DNA of 64,000 nt from Shewanella psychrotolerans (GCF_019457595.1 NZ_CP080419.1:3410001-3474000), one strand, 5' to 3'. Shown: positions 49,306 through 58,649, counted from the first letter of the stretch. Made by a program: numbers and translations. Notes: generated by a model not told the origin, from the letters alone.

Positions 49306-50622
49306 CTAATTAATCGCCATCGAAATAAAATAGCCAACGACGGTTGCTGTGGAGACCCCAATAAACCCTGGAATGATAAAGCTATGGTTGACCACATACT
49401 TACCGATGCAAGTTGTGCCACTGCGGTCAAAACTTATCGCCGCTAAGTCACTTGGATAAAATGGGAAAAAGAAATAAGCATAACAAGCAGGCAATACCCC
49501 AATCAACACAGGAGCGGGGATCCCTAAGGAGAACCCCAGAGGCAACATAATCGTTAACACTGCCGCCTGACTCTTTAAGAATATTGAAGCCACAAACATC
49601 GCAATAGCGAAGGTCCAGGGGTAAAGGCTAACCAGATCGCTCACCATGCTGACAAGGTAAGATTTATGATGGCTGATAATGGTGTCGCTTAACCACGCAA
49701 TACCAAAGATGATGATCACCGCCGTCATACCAGCACTAAACACATTGCTATTAACTATCTTCTTAGGCGAGACCTTAGTTGTCAGCAGAATAATAGCCCC
49801 CACCGACAGCATCATAAACTGTATCGCAACTGACATACCGACTTTATTAGGTAATACCTGCTTACTGAACATCGCAATAATGATGACGGCCAAAATCCCT
49901 AATATAAAAACCGTTAAACCCCGTTTAGCGGTGCGCTCTTGCTCAACTTGATTTGCTGATTCAATTTCAGGATCGATCAGGCTTTCTCTAAACTCATCAT
50001 CTTGAAGTCGTGCCTGAAACTCAGGATCTTTATCTAAATCCTTACCACGCCTCAAGCTCCATGTGGCTGCCACTAACACACCTGTCAGGGTTGCCGGAAT
50101 CGTCACCATCAACACGTCAATAAGACTGATATCGAGATGATTTTCCATTGAGGTCGCGATAACAACAGCTGCCGCAGCCGCAATTGGACTCGCAGTGATC
50201 CCCATCTGGGATGCGACTGTCGAGATAGCTAATGGCCGTTCAGGACGGATCCCTTTTTTATAAGCCACATCATAAATAACCGGCAGCAGCGGATAAACTG
50301 AATGGCCTGTTCCCACCAACACAGTTAATGAATAGGTGCATAAAGGTCCGAGAAATACGATCTGATTCGGATGTTTACGCAGTAGTCTTTCTGCATAACG
50401 AACTAATAACTTAAGCCCCCCGGTCGCTTCTAGGGTGGCAGATGCCGCCACCACGGCGAGGATGATCAACATCACATTGATTGGCGGCGTTCCAGGCGCT
50501 ATACCAAACACAAACGCCAGTACCGATACACCCAACCCACCGAGTAAACCAAAAGCTATACCACCATGACGGATCCCGACAAAAATCACCGCCAACAGCA
50601 ACATCATATGCACAAAAAACAT
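49306..50622 (-). CDS. Anaerobic C4-dicarboxylate transporter, Dcu family (DcuA/DcuB-like)
   Basis: 438 residues with about ten to twelve membrane helices. Family motifs include VVAASATLEATGGL near residue 58, LVGTGHSVYPLLPVIYD, IRPERPLAISTVASQMGI (given in part) and the C-terminal YPSDLAAISFDRSGTTCIGKYV. These match the fumarate/succinate antiporters used in anaerobic fumarate respiration, a central Shewanella lifestyle. DcuA versus DcuB cannot be decided. An AAGGGGGA ribosome site precedes the ATG. No fumarase or aspartase gene is adjacent. Confidence 0.92.
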   Translation of the reverse strand: MFFVHMMLLLAVIFVGIRHGGIAFGLLGGLGVSVLAFVFGIAPGTPPINVMLIILAVVAASATLEATGGLKLLVRYAERLLRKHPNQIVFLGPLCTYSLTVLVGTGHSVYPLLPVIYDVAYKKGIRPERPLAISTVASQMGITASPIAAAAAVVIATSMENHLDISLIDVLMVTIPATLTGVLVAATWSLRRGKDLDKDPEFQARLQDDEFRESLIDPEIESANQVEQERTAKRGLTVFILGILAVIIIAMFSKQVLPNKVGMSVAIQFMMLSVGAIILLTTKVSPKKIVNSNVFSAGMTAVIIIFGIAWLSDTIISHHKSYLVSMVSDLVSLYPWTFAIAMFVASIFLKSQAAVLTIMLPLGFSLGIPAPVLIGVLPACYAYFFFPFYPSDLAAISFDRSGTTCIGKYVVNHSFIIPGFIGVSTATVVGYFISMAIN

Positions 50623-50913
50623 AACGTTAATCCCCCTTGATCCACCCGACGCTAAAAATCAACCAGCAATAATACTTATTGATTATTAACCTTCATGTAA
50701 CCTTAGGTTTATACAACGGAATACTAATACAAAACAGCGGCATTCATGAAGAAAGAGAGAAAGATCAACCTAGGCAGACTATTAACGTTAATTATGTGAA
50801 CCCAGTGATATTTAGAGTAAAAACTTAATGTATGCCAATCGTTACGCATTAATGAATCCTTACTGATTGTCAGCAACACCGACCCATTAACACGTAACAA
50901 TAGCGGCCGTAAT

Positions 50914-53211
50914 TTACAGCCCGTTTTGATATTGCTGATAGGTCGATTCTGGCACTAGGCTCGATAGCTTAACGCTAGCTTCACTTTGGCCATTAAGCAG
51001 GGCTTCGAACTGTTTAATTAACTCAATTTTGTCAGGAGACTGTCTGTCACCCGCGCCAATATTGGTCAGATCAATCATAAAGCCATCAAACATATCACCC
51101 AGATCATCAATAATATCCGTATTTAAAAACTGATCTTGGTTGTAAATGCTTGGGTAACCGGCTTTTTGCTTATCGATAGCAAAAGAGTCACCTTTGAGGT
51201 TTTTAATACTGGTCGACTTATCACACGACAACATACAACCGTTATCGATACGCGGCTTTTCACAGCCCACACTCTGCTGGAAGAAACACTGACGACTGGC
51301 CATCAACAAGATCGGGTGATAAATGCTATAGAACATCTTGAAGTTATCAGGTCTAGCGATCTGCTTAATCTGCTGTCTGTTTATCTCGTTTGAAATAAAG
51401 GCGCCGCTGCATCCAAATCCCTCTTGCAATGCCAGCAAGGCATAAGAGTTAGTGGTATTTAAAAATGGCCCAGCAATCCATTTAACCCCAAGTTGCTGGG
51501 CATGATAGGCTATACCCGTATTGTTGGTGACAATCAGCTCAGGCTTCACCTGCTGCAAAATATTCAGCGCAACATCAAAATCCTTACCGATTAATACTGG
51601 TGGAAACCAAGGGATCAACCGTGGGTTTTGCTGCAAGAAATCGACATACTTAGTACAGCCACGTTTGTAAGCATCGGGCAACTTAAAGTAGATATCGCCA
51701 TCGGTCTCTTCGGCTAGTGCCACATCTGCTTCATCACAGATCAGCATCGACAGCGCAGGCTTCTGCCCTTCGGCTTTAGCATGATGCGCAAGTTTAGGTG
51801 GTTGCACCTCAGCAATCACCGCTATGCCATTATTTAAGTAGCTAAGCAGCTCATTTTTTAGGCTAGTGATCTCGCGAAACGGAATACTCAACCCCTCTTT
51901 TACCTGCTCGGTATCGAGTAGAACTAACTCATAGTTAGCGTTGTTGATATTTCTAAAGCGTTTTTCAATAGCCTCTTTGTCAACACTTATCTCCTCACTC
52001 GGTAGCATTAAGCTAGTCGAGGTGAACACCTTGGTTTGAGTGTTAGCAGCTTGCTCAGGCAACAGGCTATCACTTTGCTCGGTGACAACCGTTAAACGCA
52101 GTTGCTCGCCTTGCTCACTAGCAAAGTGCAAGCTGAGCCTGATCTTGTCGATACTCAAGTGAGCAATTTTTTCATCCACCGACGCATTGATCTCTTGTTT
52201 GTCTAGCTGCAGCTGCTGCTTAGCATCGTGAATTTGTACCACGGAGATCGACTCGCCTTTTTCGGCTTTGAGTTTATCGACCAAGTGATTCTTAGAGTTA
52301 TCACGAGGGTTATCGATAAACATCGACTGGTTTAAGTCACCCCGTAAAAACGCATTGGTAAAGTCGCGGTTAAAGACCTTATATAAGCGCTCGCCATCTT
52401 GAGTCAGCTCACCGGTTTCAACATAGCCATCAATCTGCTTACGGAAACTATCGATCACAGTATGAACGTAGCTTGCCCCTTTAATCCGACCTTCCACTTT
52501 AAAAGAATAGACACCCGCTTCAATCAATGCTGGCAAGTCGAAAAATGCCGAATTATCTTTGATATTCAACGGGAAATTATGACCCGACCCTGTGGTTTCA
52601 TACTCTTCACGACACGCTTGGCTGCAACGACCACGATTACCCGAGTTACCCGCGCTCGCAGAAGTTGAATAGCAAAGACCAGAAAACGCCACGCACAGCG
52701 AACCATGCACAAACACTTCTAGTAAGGTGTCATGCTCTTGGCCTACTTTGGCAAGCGCGGTGATCTCGCGAAGATTAAGCTCACGAGATAAGTTCACCCG
52801 ACTCACGCCGAGGCCTTTTAAGAAAGGAATCTGCCCCGCATTATGGGTCGTCAGCTGAGTCGATGCATGAATATCGAGAGTCGGAAAGTACTTACGCAAC
52901 ACGTACAGTAAACCCATATCTTGCACAATCACGCCATCTAAGGTGGTGTTAACCAACTTATTCAATAACTTAAATAAGGTTTTAAACTCTTGCTCTAAGA
53001 TGACAATATTGAGGGTTAAGAAAATTTGGCAATCATATTGATGGGCAAGCCTGATGATCCCCACAAGTTGATCGAATGAAATATTAGCGGCGCGATTACG
53101 GGCGTTAAACGTGTCTAAGCCGCAATACACAGCATCAGCACCTGCAATAATGGCGGCTTTTATGGCTTCAACATCACCACCAGGGGCTAATAATTCAATC
53201 TTGGGTTTCAT
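50914..53211 (-). CDS. Peptidase U32 family protein (large form)
   Basis: 765 residues. The N-terminal 330 residues are the U32 core: ELLAPGGDVEAIKAAI, GADAVYCGLDTFNARN, the signature region EVFVHGSLCVAFSGLCY (about 165-181) and the Cys-rich GRCSQACREEY. These cysteines bind an iron-sulfur cluster in relatives such as RlhA and TrhP. A second Cys group near residues 660-680 (ENGCMLSC-like, DNGCMLSC) may belong to the same or a second cluster. Several U32 proteins hydroxylate RNA rather than cleave protein; RlhA (YdcP) acts on 23S rRNA, and this protein is of similar but greater length. A role in RNA modification is therefore more likely than proteolysis. It is monocistronic. The ATG at 53211 is preferred over the GTG just before it. 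Confidence 0.85.
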   Translation of the reverse strand: MKPKIELLAPGGDVEAIKAAIIAGADAVYCGLDTFNARNRAANISFDQLVGIIRLAHQYDCQIFLTLNIVILEQEFKTLFKLLNKLVNTTLDGVIVQDMGLLYVLRKYFPTLDIHASTQLTTHNAGQIPFLKGLGVSRVNLSRELNLREITALAKVGQEHDTLLEVFVHGSLCVAFSGLCYSTSASAGNSGNRGRCSQACREEYETTGSGHNFPLNIKDNSAFFDLPALIEAGVYSFKVEGRIKGASYVHTVIDSFRKQIDGYVETGELTQDGERLYKVFNRDFTNAFLRGDLNQSMFIDNPRDNSKNHLVDKLKAEKGESISVVQIHDAKQQLQLDKQEINASVDEKIAHLSIDKIRLSLHFASEQGEQLRLTVVTEQSDSLLPEQAANTQTKVFTSTSLMLPSEEISVDKEAIEKRFRNINNANYELVLLDTEQVKEGLSIPFREITSLKNELLSYLNNGIAVIAEVQPPKLAHHAKAEGQKPALSMLICDEADVALAEETDGDIYFKLPDAYKRGCTKYVDFLQQNPRLIPWFPPVLIGKDFDVALNILQQVKPELIVTNNTGIAYHAQQLGVKWIAGPFLNTTNSYALLALQEGFGCSGAFISNEINRQQIKQIARPDNFKMFYSIYHPILLMASRQCFFQQSVGCEKPRIDNGCMLSCDKSTSIKNLKGDSFAIDKQKAGYPSIYNQDQFLNTDIIDDLGDMFDGFMIDLTNIGAGDRQSPDKIELIKQFEALLNGQSEASVKLSSLVPESTYQQYQNGL

Positions 53212-53349
53212 CACTTTAACGGGTCTCTGTTAACGGTAAAGGGAGAATGGTACCCGTATATTTTGCCTATTAATATGGTTAATATCTCTCAATATAAGAT
53301 TGAGCATTAGCAAACAGTTAAGTAACTCGCCAAGGAATAGTTTTTAAAA

Positions 53350-54012
53350 ATGAATAAAAATAATGACTTACCTATCATCTATTCCCTAAGAAATTGCCCC
53401 TTTGCCATGCGAGCTCGAATCGCAATTTATAAATCTCAGCAGCCTGTATTGCTACGGGACCTAGTATTAAGTGATAAACCTGCTGAAATGTTGACCGCAT
53501 CGCCCAAAGGTACGGTCCCCGTGTTGATCACGCCAAAAGGCACTGTAATAGAAGAGAGCTTTGAAATAATGTTGTGGGCGCTTAGCATGAGCGATCCAGA
53601 CGATCTGCTGTTCACCGGCGATGAAAAGATGCTCGATAAGATGCTAGCCTTAATCTATCTATTTGATAGTCAGTTCAAGCGCTGCTTAGAAAATTACAAA
53701 TGCGCTAAACGTTACAGCGAAACCAATATCATCGAATGCCGTGAAGCCTGTGAAGTCTATATCGCGCAGTTGGAGCGATTATTAACCGAGCATAAATACC
53801 TGATGGCCGACAGAGAGAGCCTTGCCGATATCGCCTTGCTGCCTTTTATCCGCCAATTTGCCCGCGTCGAGCGCCAGTGGTATCTGCACTCCCCTTATCC
53901 TCATGTTCGCCAGTGGCTCAACAGCTACCTGCAAAGCAAAATGTTCAGTAAAGTGATGGCCAAACATGAGTTGTGGCTACAAAATCGTACCGATCTACTA
54001 TTCGGTGCTTGA
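53350..54012 (+). CDS. Glutathione S-transferase-like protein
   Basis: 220 residues with a thioredoxin-like N-domain (about 8-80; SLRNCPFAMRARIAI, KGTVPVLI with the cis-Pro, EESFEIMLW for glutathione contact) and a helical C-domain (about 95-215; DIALLPFIRQFARV). The catalytic position holds Cys in NCPFAMRAR, as in omega/Grx2-like GSTs, suggesting thiol transfer. It is divergent from the U32 gene and precedes a DUF3297 gene by 139 bases. Substrate unknown. Confidence 0.88.
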   Translation: MNKNNDLPIIYSLRNCPFAMRARIAIYKSQQPVLLRDLVLSDKPAEMLTASPKGTVPVLITPKGTVIEESFEIMLWALSMSDPDDLLFTGDEKMLDKMLALIYLFDSQFKRCLENYKCAKRYSETNIIECREACEVYIAQLERLLTEHKYLMADRESLADIALLPFIRQFARVERQWYLHSPYPHVRQWLNSYLQSKMFSKVMAKHELWLQNRTDLLFGA

Positions 54013-54151
54013 GATAGAATAGTAAAAAGACTCACCCATAGGCTCCCCATCTATTAACTCAAATTAAGCTTGGCAAGCCATCTTAATTTCTTGAGCATAA
54101 GGCCAGTTTTGCCTACAATAGCGCACGTTTATTCATTAACAGACAACGATT

Positions 54152-54397
54152 ATGAACGACACTATATCGCAACCAGCCTTACCGGATCGCCTTTCCGTTA
54201 ATCCCCGTAGCCCACATTATGTGGCTGAAATATTCGAGCATGACATCGGCATTCGCCTTAATGGCAAAGAGCGTTTTGATGTAGAAGAGTATTGCATCAG
54301 CGAAGGCTGGGTAAAAATCCCAACAAAATCGTTAGACCGTCGTGGGCAACCACTGTTGATGACTCGAAAAGGCACAGTTGAAGCCTTTTATCGTTAA
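54152..54397 (+). CDS. DUF3297 family protein
   Basis: 81 residues, full-length for this family. Recognisable features are LPDRLSVNPRSPHY at the N-terminus, the conserved GIRLNGKER and the ending GQPLLMTRKGTVEAFYR (read in parts). It is small, soluble and probably cytoplasmic. No function is established, despite occasional annotation as glutathione peroxidase. It is ended by a strong terminator. Confidence 0.9.
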   Translation: MNDTISQPALPDRLSVNPRSPHYVAEIFEHDIGIRLNGKERFDVEEYCISEGWVKIPTKSLDRRGQPLLMTRKGTVEAFYR

Positions 54398-54710
54398 TAG
54401 AATTTAGCGCCAACGCAAAAGCCAGCAGTCATTAACCGCTGGCTTTTTCATTTTATCACTATGGGCTTTATCCTCATCAGTATAGTGATCATCAAGCAAG
54501 CCTCCTATATCCATTAAAATTGAATGCTTTAGTACAGACAAACCTCAAAATATCAATATATTATTGTCGGCCACAGATAAGTTATCGATATCTACTTTAG
54601 TCCATATCTTTAAACGAATGTCTTTGCTACATTTAATAGTGAATCTGTATTGTTGTGAATTTGTAAAATCCGAGTTTAAGTAACAGTCTCATGGTTTCCA
54701 GGAGGAAGTT
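54398..54710. other. Intergenic region before orphan binding-protein gene
   Basis: About 310 bases. Besides the terminator at 54417-54447 it is AT-rich and probably holds the promoter of the downstream gene. No repeat or ORF was recognised. Confidence 0.5.
54417..54447 (+). terminator. Terminator of the DUF3297 gene
   Basis: AAAAGCCAGC (54417-54426) pairs exactly with GCTGGCTTTT (54438-54447) around an 11-base loop and is followed by a further T. Confidence 0.9.
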
Positions 54711-55736
54711 ATGGTGAGATCGCTCATAACTTTAATCATATTTAGCCTACTGCCAATATTTTCTGTTAACGGAGAAGAACTGAAGTTTGCTGTTGTTCCC
54801 AAATTTTACAGCGTTTTTTTTGATCAAAGCGGAATCGGCTGTAAAGACGCAGCCGCCCAAATAAAAGGGGTAGAGTGTATCTATCGTGGACCTGACATTG
54901 CCAATGTAAGAGTACAAGATCAATTGATAAACCAACTGATCGATGAAGGGATAGACGGGATCGCTGTCGCCATAACCCAATCCAAATTTCTCGTTGAAAA
55001 TAGCCTAAAAAGAGCCAAAGAAGCTGGGATCCCGATTATTACCTATGACTCTGATTTCGATGGCGACATCCAAGGAAAAGCAGCAGATTTTCGAGCGGCC
55101 TATATTGGCACAAACAATTTTGAACTCGGTAAATCATTAGGTGAACAGCTTAAAAAACTCCGGCCCAATGGCGGAACCCTCATCATGCAAACTGGGCGAC
55201 CCGATTCTCCAAATTTAAATTTAAGATTGATGGGAGTGCGGTCCGCGCTATCAGGAAAAATATATGACACGCCGCCAGGAGACTTACTCAACAACGAGCA
55301 GGGTTGGACTGAAGTTAGGGAACCGTTTTTAAATTTCGACCAACTGGATCGAGCGGTGAAACAGATGGAGTCGGTGATGAAAGGCAAGCCTGTAAAAGCA
55401 GACTCCTTTATTGCCGTCGGTGGCTGGCCACAAAATAATGAAACCCTCTACCGTGAAATGATCGCACCGTATAAAGCAAAAGTTGATAACAAGGAAGTGA
55501 TCATCATTATTACCGATGCATCTCCTTCACAATTAACCATGTTGAAAGATAACCTTGCTCACATCAATGTTGGTCAAAACCCTTATGAAATGGGCAGACA
55601 AGCAATTTTGACTCTGCATAAAATTGTGACTAAACAAGAATATGACGACATAATCTACACCCCTATGAAATTTTGTACTCCTGACAACTATGACTCCTGT
55701 GCCAAGATTGCCACGCCAGAACCCGCTGGGGATTAG
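54711..55736 (+). CDS. Orphan periplasmic sugar-type binding protein (Peripla_BP_4 family)
   Basis: 341 residues with an excellent ribosome site (AGGAGG, 6 bases before the ATG). Signal peptide to about residue 21 (VNGEE). The mature protein has the two-lobe pattern of ribose/galactose/LuxP-type proteins: DQLINQLIDEGIDGIAVAI, AKEAGIPIITYDSD and AYIGTNNFELGKSLGEQL (each given in part) in lobe 1 and FIAVGGW with NVGQNPYEMGRQA in lobe 2. Two Cys pairs (GCKDAAAQIKGVEC and FCTPDNYDSC) probably form disulfides. No ABC transporter or kinase gene is adjacent, so it may feed a receptor or sensor encoded elsewhere. Its stop codon overlaps the end of a decayed gene on the other strand. Confidence 0.85.
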   Translation: MVRSLITLIIFSLLPIFSVNGEELKFAVVPKFYSVFFDQSGIGCKDAAAQIKGVECIYRGPDIANVRVQDQLINQLIDEGIDGIAVAITQSKFLVENSLKRAKEAGIPIITYDSDFDGDIQGKAADFRAAYIGTNNFELGKSLGEQLKKLRPNGGTLIMQTGRPDSPNLNLRLMGVRSALSGKIYDTPPGDLLNNEQGWTEVREPFLNFDQLDRAVKQMESVMKGKPVKADSFIAVGGWPQNNETLYREMIAPYKAKVDNKEVIIIITDASPSQLTMLKDNLAHINVGQNPYEMGRQAILTLHKIVTKQEYDDIIYTPMKFCTPDNYDSCAKIATPEPAGD

Positions 55737-56104
55737 CGATACAAGGCCCAATGGCGGCCATAACGTTGGTTAAACCTAAAACAACTCATCAGCAGGGCTG
55801 TCATCCCATCAACCCAACCAACAATCATCAGCACTAACATCCAGTAAAATACTCAGTACAAACGGCCTCTTACATAATGCCTTAAATAGAACTAGTGTAA
55901 GCCGAACACGCCAAACAACAAGCCGAACCAAATAGTGAGGGGTTGGTTTTTGGTTTGTACTTTCGGGTCGATCCCTGCAAGCGCTTCCAACCCTTGAGCA
56001 GCATGACATTGCGGGCAGATCGCCACATTAAGACCTATGCTCTCTCGGCACTGAGAACATTGCATGTCGATATACTGCGAAAAAGAGGCGTGATTGTTGG
56101 GCAT
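55733..56104 (-). pseudogene. Zinc-ribbon TM2-domain protein gene broken by two in-frame stop codons
   Basis: From the ATG at 56104 (GGAG six bases upstream) a zinc ribbon is read (CSQC...CPQC, about residues 16-33), then a first membrane helix (WFGLLFGVFGLH). At the point where TM2 proteins continue with the HRFYLG turn, a TAG (55894-55892) replaces a codon. The same frame goes on as FYLRHYVRGRLY, is stopped again by TGA (55855-55853) where a Trp would fit, and continues as VFYWMLVLMIVGWVDG with a second membrane helix, ending at TAA 55735-55733. No frameshift is needed. The reading across both stops keeps TM2 character, so this is a recently decayed gene or carries two sequence errors. A 70-codon product would lack the second helix. 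Confidence 0.75.
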
Positions 56105-56400
56105 TGCAAACTCCATTGTCATACGCAAGTAAAACGATAATCAAAAACGGCTCAAAATCTTTAACCGTCACTTTGACTAAATACTAAACATACATTATGC
56201 GTACAAGTGTGCGCTGAAATATAGGTGTACAGTTCACAAAACGAAAATAAAGCTGCGCAAAAAAGACACAAGCATGAAGCGAAAGATGGGGGAAGCGAGA
56301 CACGCCATCACGACGCTAATTGGAGGTTGCTTTATCATTGTTCTGCATAGAAAATAACGCCTAAATGAATTACATCAAATCGCATAGGAGCGCCAACGGA

Positions 56401-56835
56401 ATGATGACAAAATGGGCAATACGTTTTTTACAGATGGCCGAGCTCGTAGCATCTTGGAGTAAAGATCCCTCCACCCAAGTGGGCGCAGTGATCACCGAAA
56501 ACAATCGCATCGTCTCACTCGGTTTTAACGGCTACCCTCACGGCATCTCAGATAGTGCCGAAACCGACAACCGTGAGATGAAGCTGCTTAAAACCCTGCA
56601 CGCCGAAGAAAATGCTATTCTTCATGCTAAGCGCGACCTCAGCAGCTGTGAGATCTGGGTGACCCACTTCCCCTGCCCGAACTGCGCCGCCAAAATCATC
56701 CAAACAGGTTTACGTGCCGTACACAGCCCACAACCTAGTGAAGACTTCCTGTCACGCTGGGGCGATAAGATTAAGGTCAGCCAAGAGATGTTTGAGCAAG
56801 CTGGCGTTCAAGTCGATTGGATGCTGGTGGATTAA
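56401..56835 (+). CDS. Deoxycytidylate (dCMP) deaminase family protein
   Basis: 144 residues from the ATG at 56401 (AGGAG 10 bases upstream; a second ATG follows at once). The zinc-dependent deaminase motifs are complete: HAEENAI (His ligand plus proton-shuttling Glu, about residue 66) and PCPNCAAKI (two Cys ligands, about 92-95). The N-terminal SKDPSTQVGAV and NGYPHGI match dCMP deaminases, which make dUMP for thymidylate synthesis. A ComE-type or tRNA deaminase role is less likely. It is followed by a DUF2726 gene 97 bases downstream. Confidence 0.88.
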   Translation: MMTKWAIRFLQMAELVASWSKDPSTQVGAVITENNRIVSLGFNGYPHGISDSAETDNREMKLLKTLHAEENAILHAKRDLSSCEIWVTHFPCPNCAAKIIQTGLRAVHSPQPSEDFLSRWGDKIKVSQEMFEQAGVQVDWMLVD

Positions 56836-56932
56836 CTAGACAACATTATGCAGTGAGGCAGAGTGAACCGATCAGGCGTTTGCACAGGTTCACTTTAGTT
56901 GCGAAGCCAGGGACAACATACAAGGAAGTTTC

Positions 56933-57493
56933 ATGACGTTAAGTATTCTATACCCATTAATCATTGCACTAGTCGCTATCTTTCTTCTCCGATTGCTTAC
57001 GCTATTAATCAAGCCTTCAAGGGATGCCAGCTACCACTATCGCAAACAAAAAGTGCTATTCACCGCAGCAGAACGCTCCTTCCTTGGCATACTCGACCAA
57101 GCCGTAGGTGACCAATATCGAATACTTGGCAAGGTTCGCATCGCCGATGTGCTTACGCCCGAAAAGGGCATGACCCGCAAACATTGGCAAATTGCCTTCA
57201 ACAAAATCAGCAGCAAACACTTCGACTACGTACTATGCGACAAACAAACACTAGCCGTGGTTGCAGCCATAGAACTCGATGACAAGAGCCACAAGCAGAC
57301 CAAAACACAACAACGCGACCAACTGGTCGAAGACGCCTGCCAAACCGCCGATCTTCCTCTCCTTCGATTCGACGCTAAACGCAGTTATCACATTGAAACG
57401 GTTCGCACTGTCATTCAATCCCAAATTAAGATAATAAGTACACAACCAGAAGTAGAAACGATCCCATTTATAACAGCTAGCCGAGAAAGTTAG
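56933..57493 (+). CDS. Membrane-anchored DUF2726 protein
   Basis: 186 residues with an AAGGAAG ribosome site. One N-terminal membrane helix (about 6-25) is followed by a cytoplasmic DUF2726 domain (about 40-160). The domain's core AAIELDDKSH-x9-RD and the later LPLLRFDAKRSY form an acid-acid-Lys pattern like the PD-(D/E)XK nuclease fold, though activity is unproven. Related domains often occur fused to topoisomerase-type zinc fingers or helicases. Context gives no clear role. Confidence 0.82.
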   Translation: MTLSILYPLIIALVAIFLLRLLTLLIKPSRDASYHYRKQKVLFTAAERSFLGILDQAVGDQYRILGKVRIADVLTPEKGMTRKHWQIAFNKISSKHFDYVLCDKQTLAVVAAIELDDKSHKQTKTQQRDQLVEDACQTADLPLLRFDAKRSYHIETVRTVIQSQIKIISTQPEVETIPFITASRES

Positions 57494-57828
57494 TATTCAT
57501 CAATAGATTCTTTTCAAGTAACTTACTCTAGCCGCACCATATCACAAGCCAAAATCAAATGACGTCCCTCTCCACGATAATTGCGTCGCTGACGATGATA
57601 AGACAATGAAGTTTGGGATTTTCACCGCGGAGTTGACTCCGGTCAAACTCCTTATTTCGAGCTATGTGAAAATTTCGAACTGAGGCGGTATTATTAAGTC
57701 TAATCAGCATAATGGCGTTACTGCCGATAATAAGACAAGGCGAATCGAAGGCTTTAGCCCGGAGTTGACTGGTGTCAATGAGGACTAGAGCCGAGGTTCA
57801 ACGAAGTATTATCGAGGTTAAGTAGCCA
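57494..57828. repeat. Two adjacent copies of a structured intergenic repeat (core CGGAGTTGACT)
   Basis: The 335-base gap is largely filled by two related units, about 57578-57697 and 57705-57828. Each has an upstream block with GATAATAAGACAA or a close form, a core CGGAGTTGACT followed by GTC a few bases later, and a GTATTAT block downstream. In each, sequences flanking the core can pair: GTTTGGGATTTTCAC with GTGAAAATTTCGAAC in copy 1, and GAAGGCTTTAG with CTAGAGCCGAGGTTC (imperfectly) in copy 2. The end GTTAAGTAGCCAT of copy 2 abuts the stop codon of the minus-strand gene. A third copy is at 58492. Confidence 0.75.
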
Positions 57829-58281
57829 TTACTCAGATAAAGCAAAAAGGCCATGTTGATGTGCAACCGCATTAGCCACTGCTATTAGTCTCGCCTTTAT
57901 CCCCTGCTCGATACCAACGCCGTCCTCAAGCAGATCATCGACTGCAATAAAAGCCCTGGTCGTTAGCTTGTCGCTGTCATACTGGTAGGCATAACCCGAT
58001 TCGACGACCCAGCTATTTCCAAGAGCGGTCGCAGCCCTTTCTTCACTCTCTTCCAGTATGCCCGCCTGTGTTCCCGCTGGTGCGCTCGTCAGATGCTCGG
58101 CTTTCTCTGCTAGCGATCGAACCAAGGTAAAATCGAAAGACAAGATGAAGTCTTCATTACTGTACCAGTCCGCCTTTAGCGCCTGAAAGTTGATCCACAT
58201 CTCCAGCTGAGTCAACAAAGGGTTAAGCGAACTCGAAAATTGGCCATCGGCCGCTACCGTAATGGGAAATCCTTGCTGCAT
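57829..58281 (-). CDS. Protein of unknown function
   Basis: 150 residues; not recognised. It is acidic and soluble with no signal peptide or membrane segment. N-terminal beta/helix region (FPITVAADGQF, NPLLTQLEMWINFQALKA), a central Ala/Glu-rich stretch and a C-terminal helix (GIKARLIAVANAVAHQHGLF). A GAGGA ribosome site is about 10 bases before the ATG. It stands between two repeat copies, one of which ends at its stop codon. Codon use looks like that of its neighbours, so there is no sign of recent transfer. Confidence 0.7.
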   Translation of the reverse strand: MQQGFPITVAADGQFSSSLNPLLTQLEMWINFQALKADWYSNEDFILSFDFTLVRSLAEKAEHLTSAPAGTQAGILEESEERAATALGNSWVVESGYAYQYDSDKLTTRAFIAVDDLLEDGVGIEQGIKARLIAVANAVAHQHGLFALSE

Positions 58282-58649
58282 ATCTATGTTTTCCTCTGCC
58301 TTTTATTTTGCCTTTGCTGTTAGCGCTGATTTTGCTTTTCCATAGGCGGTTAGCCTTGGGTCACACTGGCGATAAACTTAGATTTTGCTGGCTAACCACC
58401 CCAGATGCAACCACAACCAATTAATAGCACCCAACAAAAAAGCAACCAGATGGTCGCTTTCTTAATACTTTAGATAACTAGCCAAACCAACATAATTGCG
58501 TCTCTGGCGAGAAACCCAAGCAGCGTAATGACGTTACTGCCGATAGTAAGACAAAAAAGCCGCTGCTTTTCGCCACGGAGTTGACTGCTGTCTATGAGTA
58601 GTGAAAAGTAGCGGCTGATGCCGTATTGCTGAGGTTAAGTAGCCATGAC
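58282..58649. other. Intergenic region upstream of the unknown gene
   Basis: About 210 bases nearest 58282 hold the likely promoter of the minus-strand gene and show no other structure. The rest is the third copy of the structured repeat (58492-58648). Confidence 0.5.
58492..58648 (-). repeat. Third copy of the structured repeat; terminator-like for the VOC gene
   Basis: Shares TAATTGCGTC with copy 1, GTTACTGCCGATA-TAAGACAA and GAGGTTAAGTAGCCAT with copy 2, and the CGGAGTTGACT core with both. Its stem differs in sequence: GCCGCTGCTTTTC pairs with GAAAAGTAGCGGC (12 of 13). On the minus strand the hairpin is followed by TTTTTTG and starts just after the VOC gene stop codon, so it fits a Rho-independent terminator. 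Confidence 0.8.

Noticed and set aside
55853..55894. Stop-codon recoding (selenocysteine or pyrrolysine) in the TM2 gene
   Set aside because: Two different stops in one short gene, no SECIS-like hairpin seen, and the replaced residues are expected to be ordinary ones; decay is simpler.
56899..57111. 70-codon plus-strand frame overlapping the DUF2726 start
   Set aside because: It overlaps in another frame a gene with a better ribosome site and a recognised domain.
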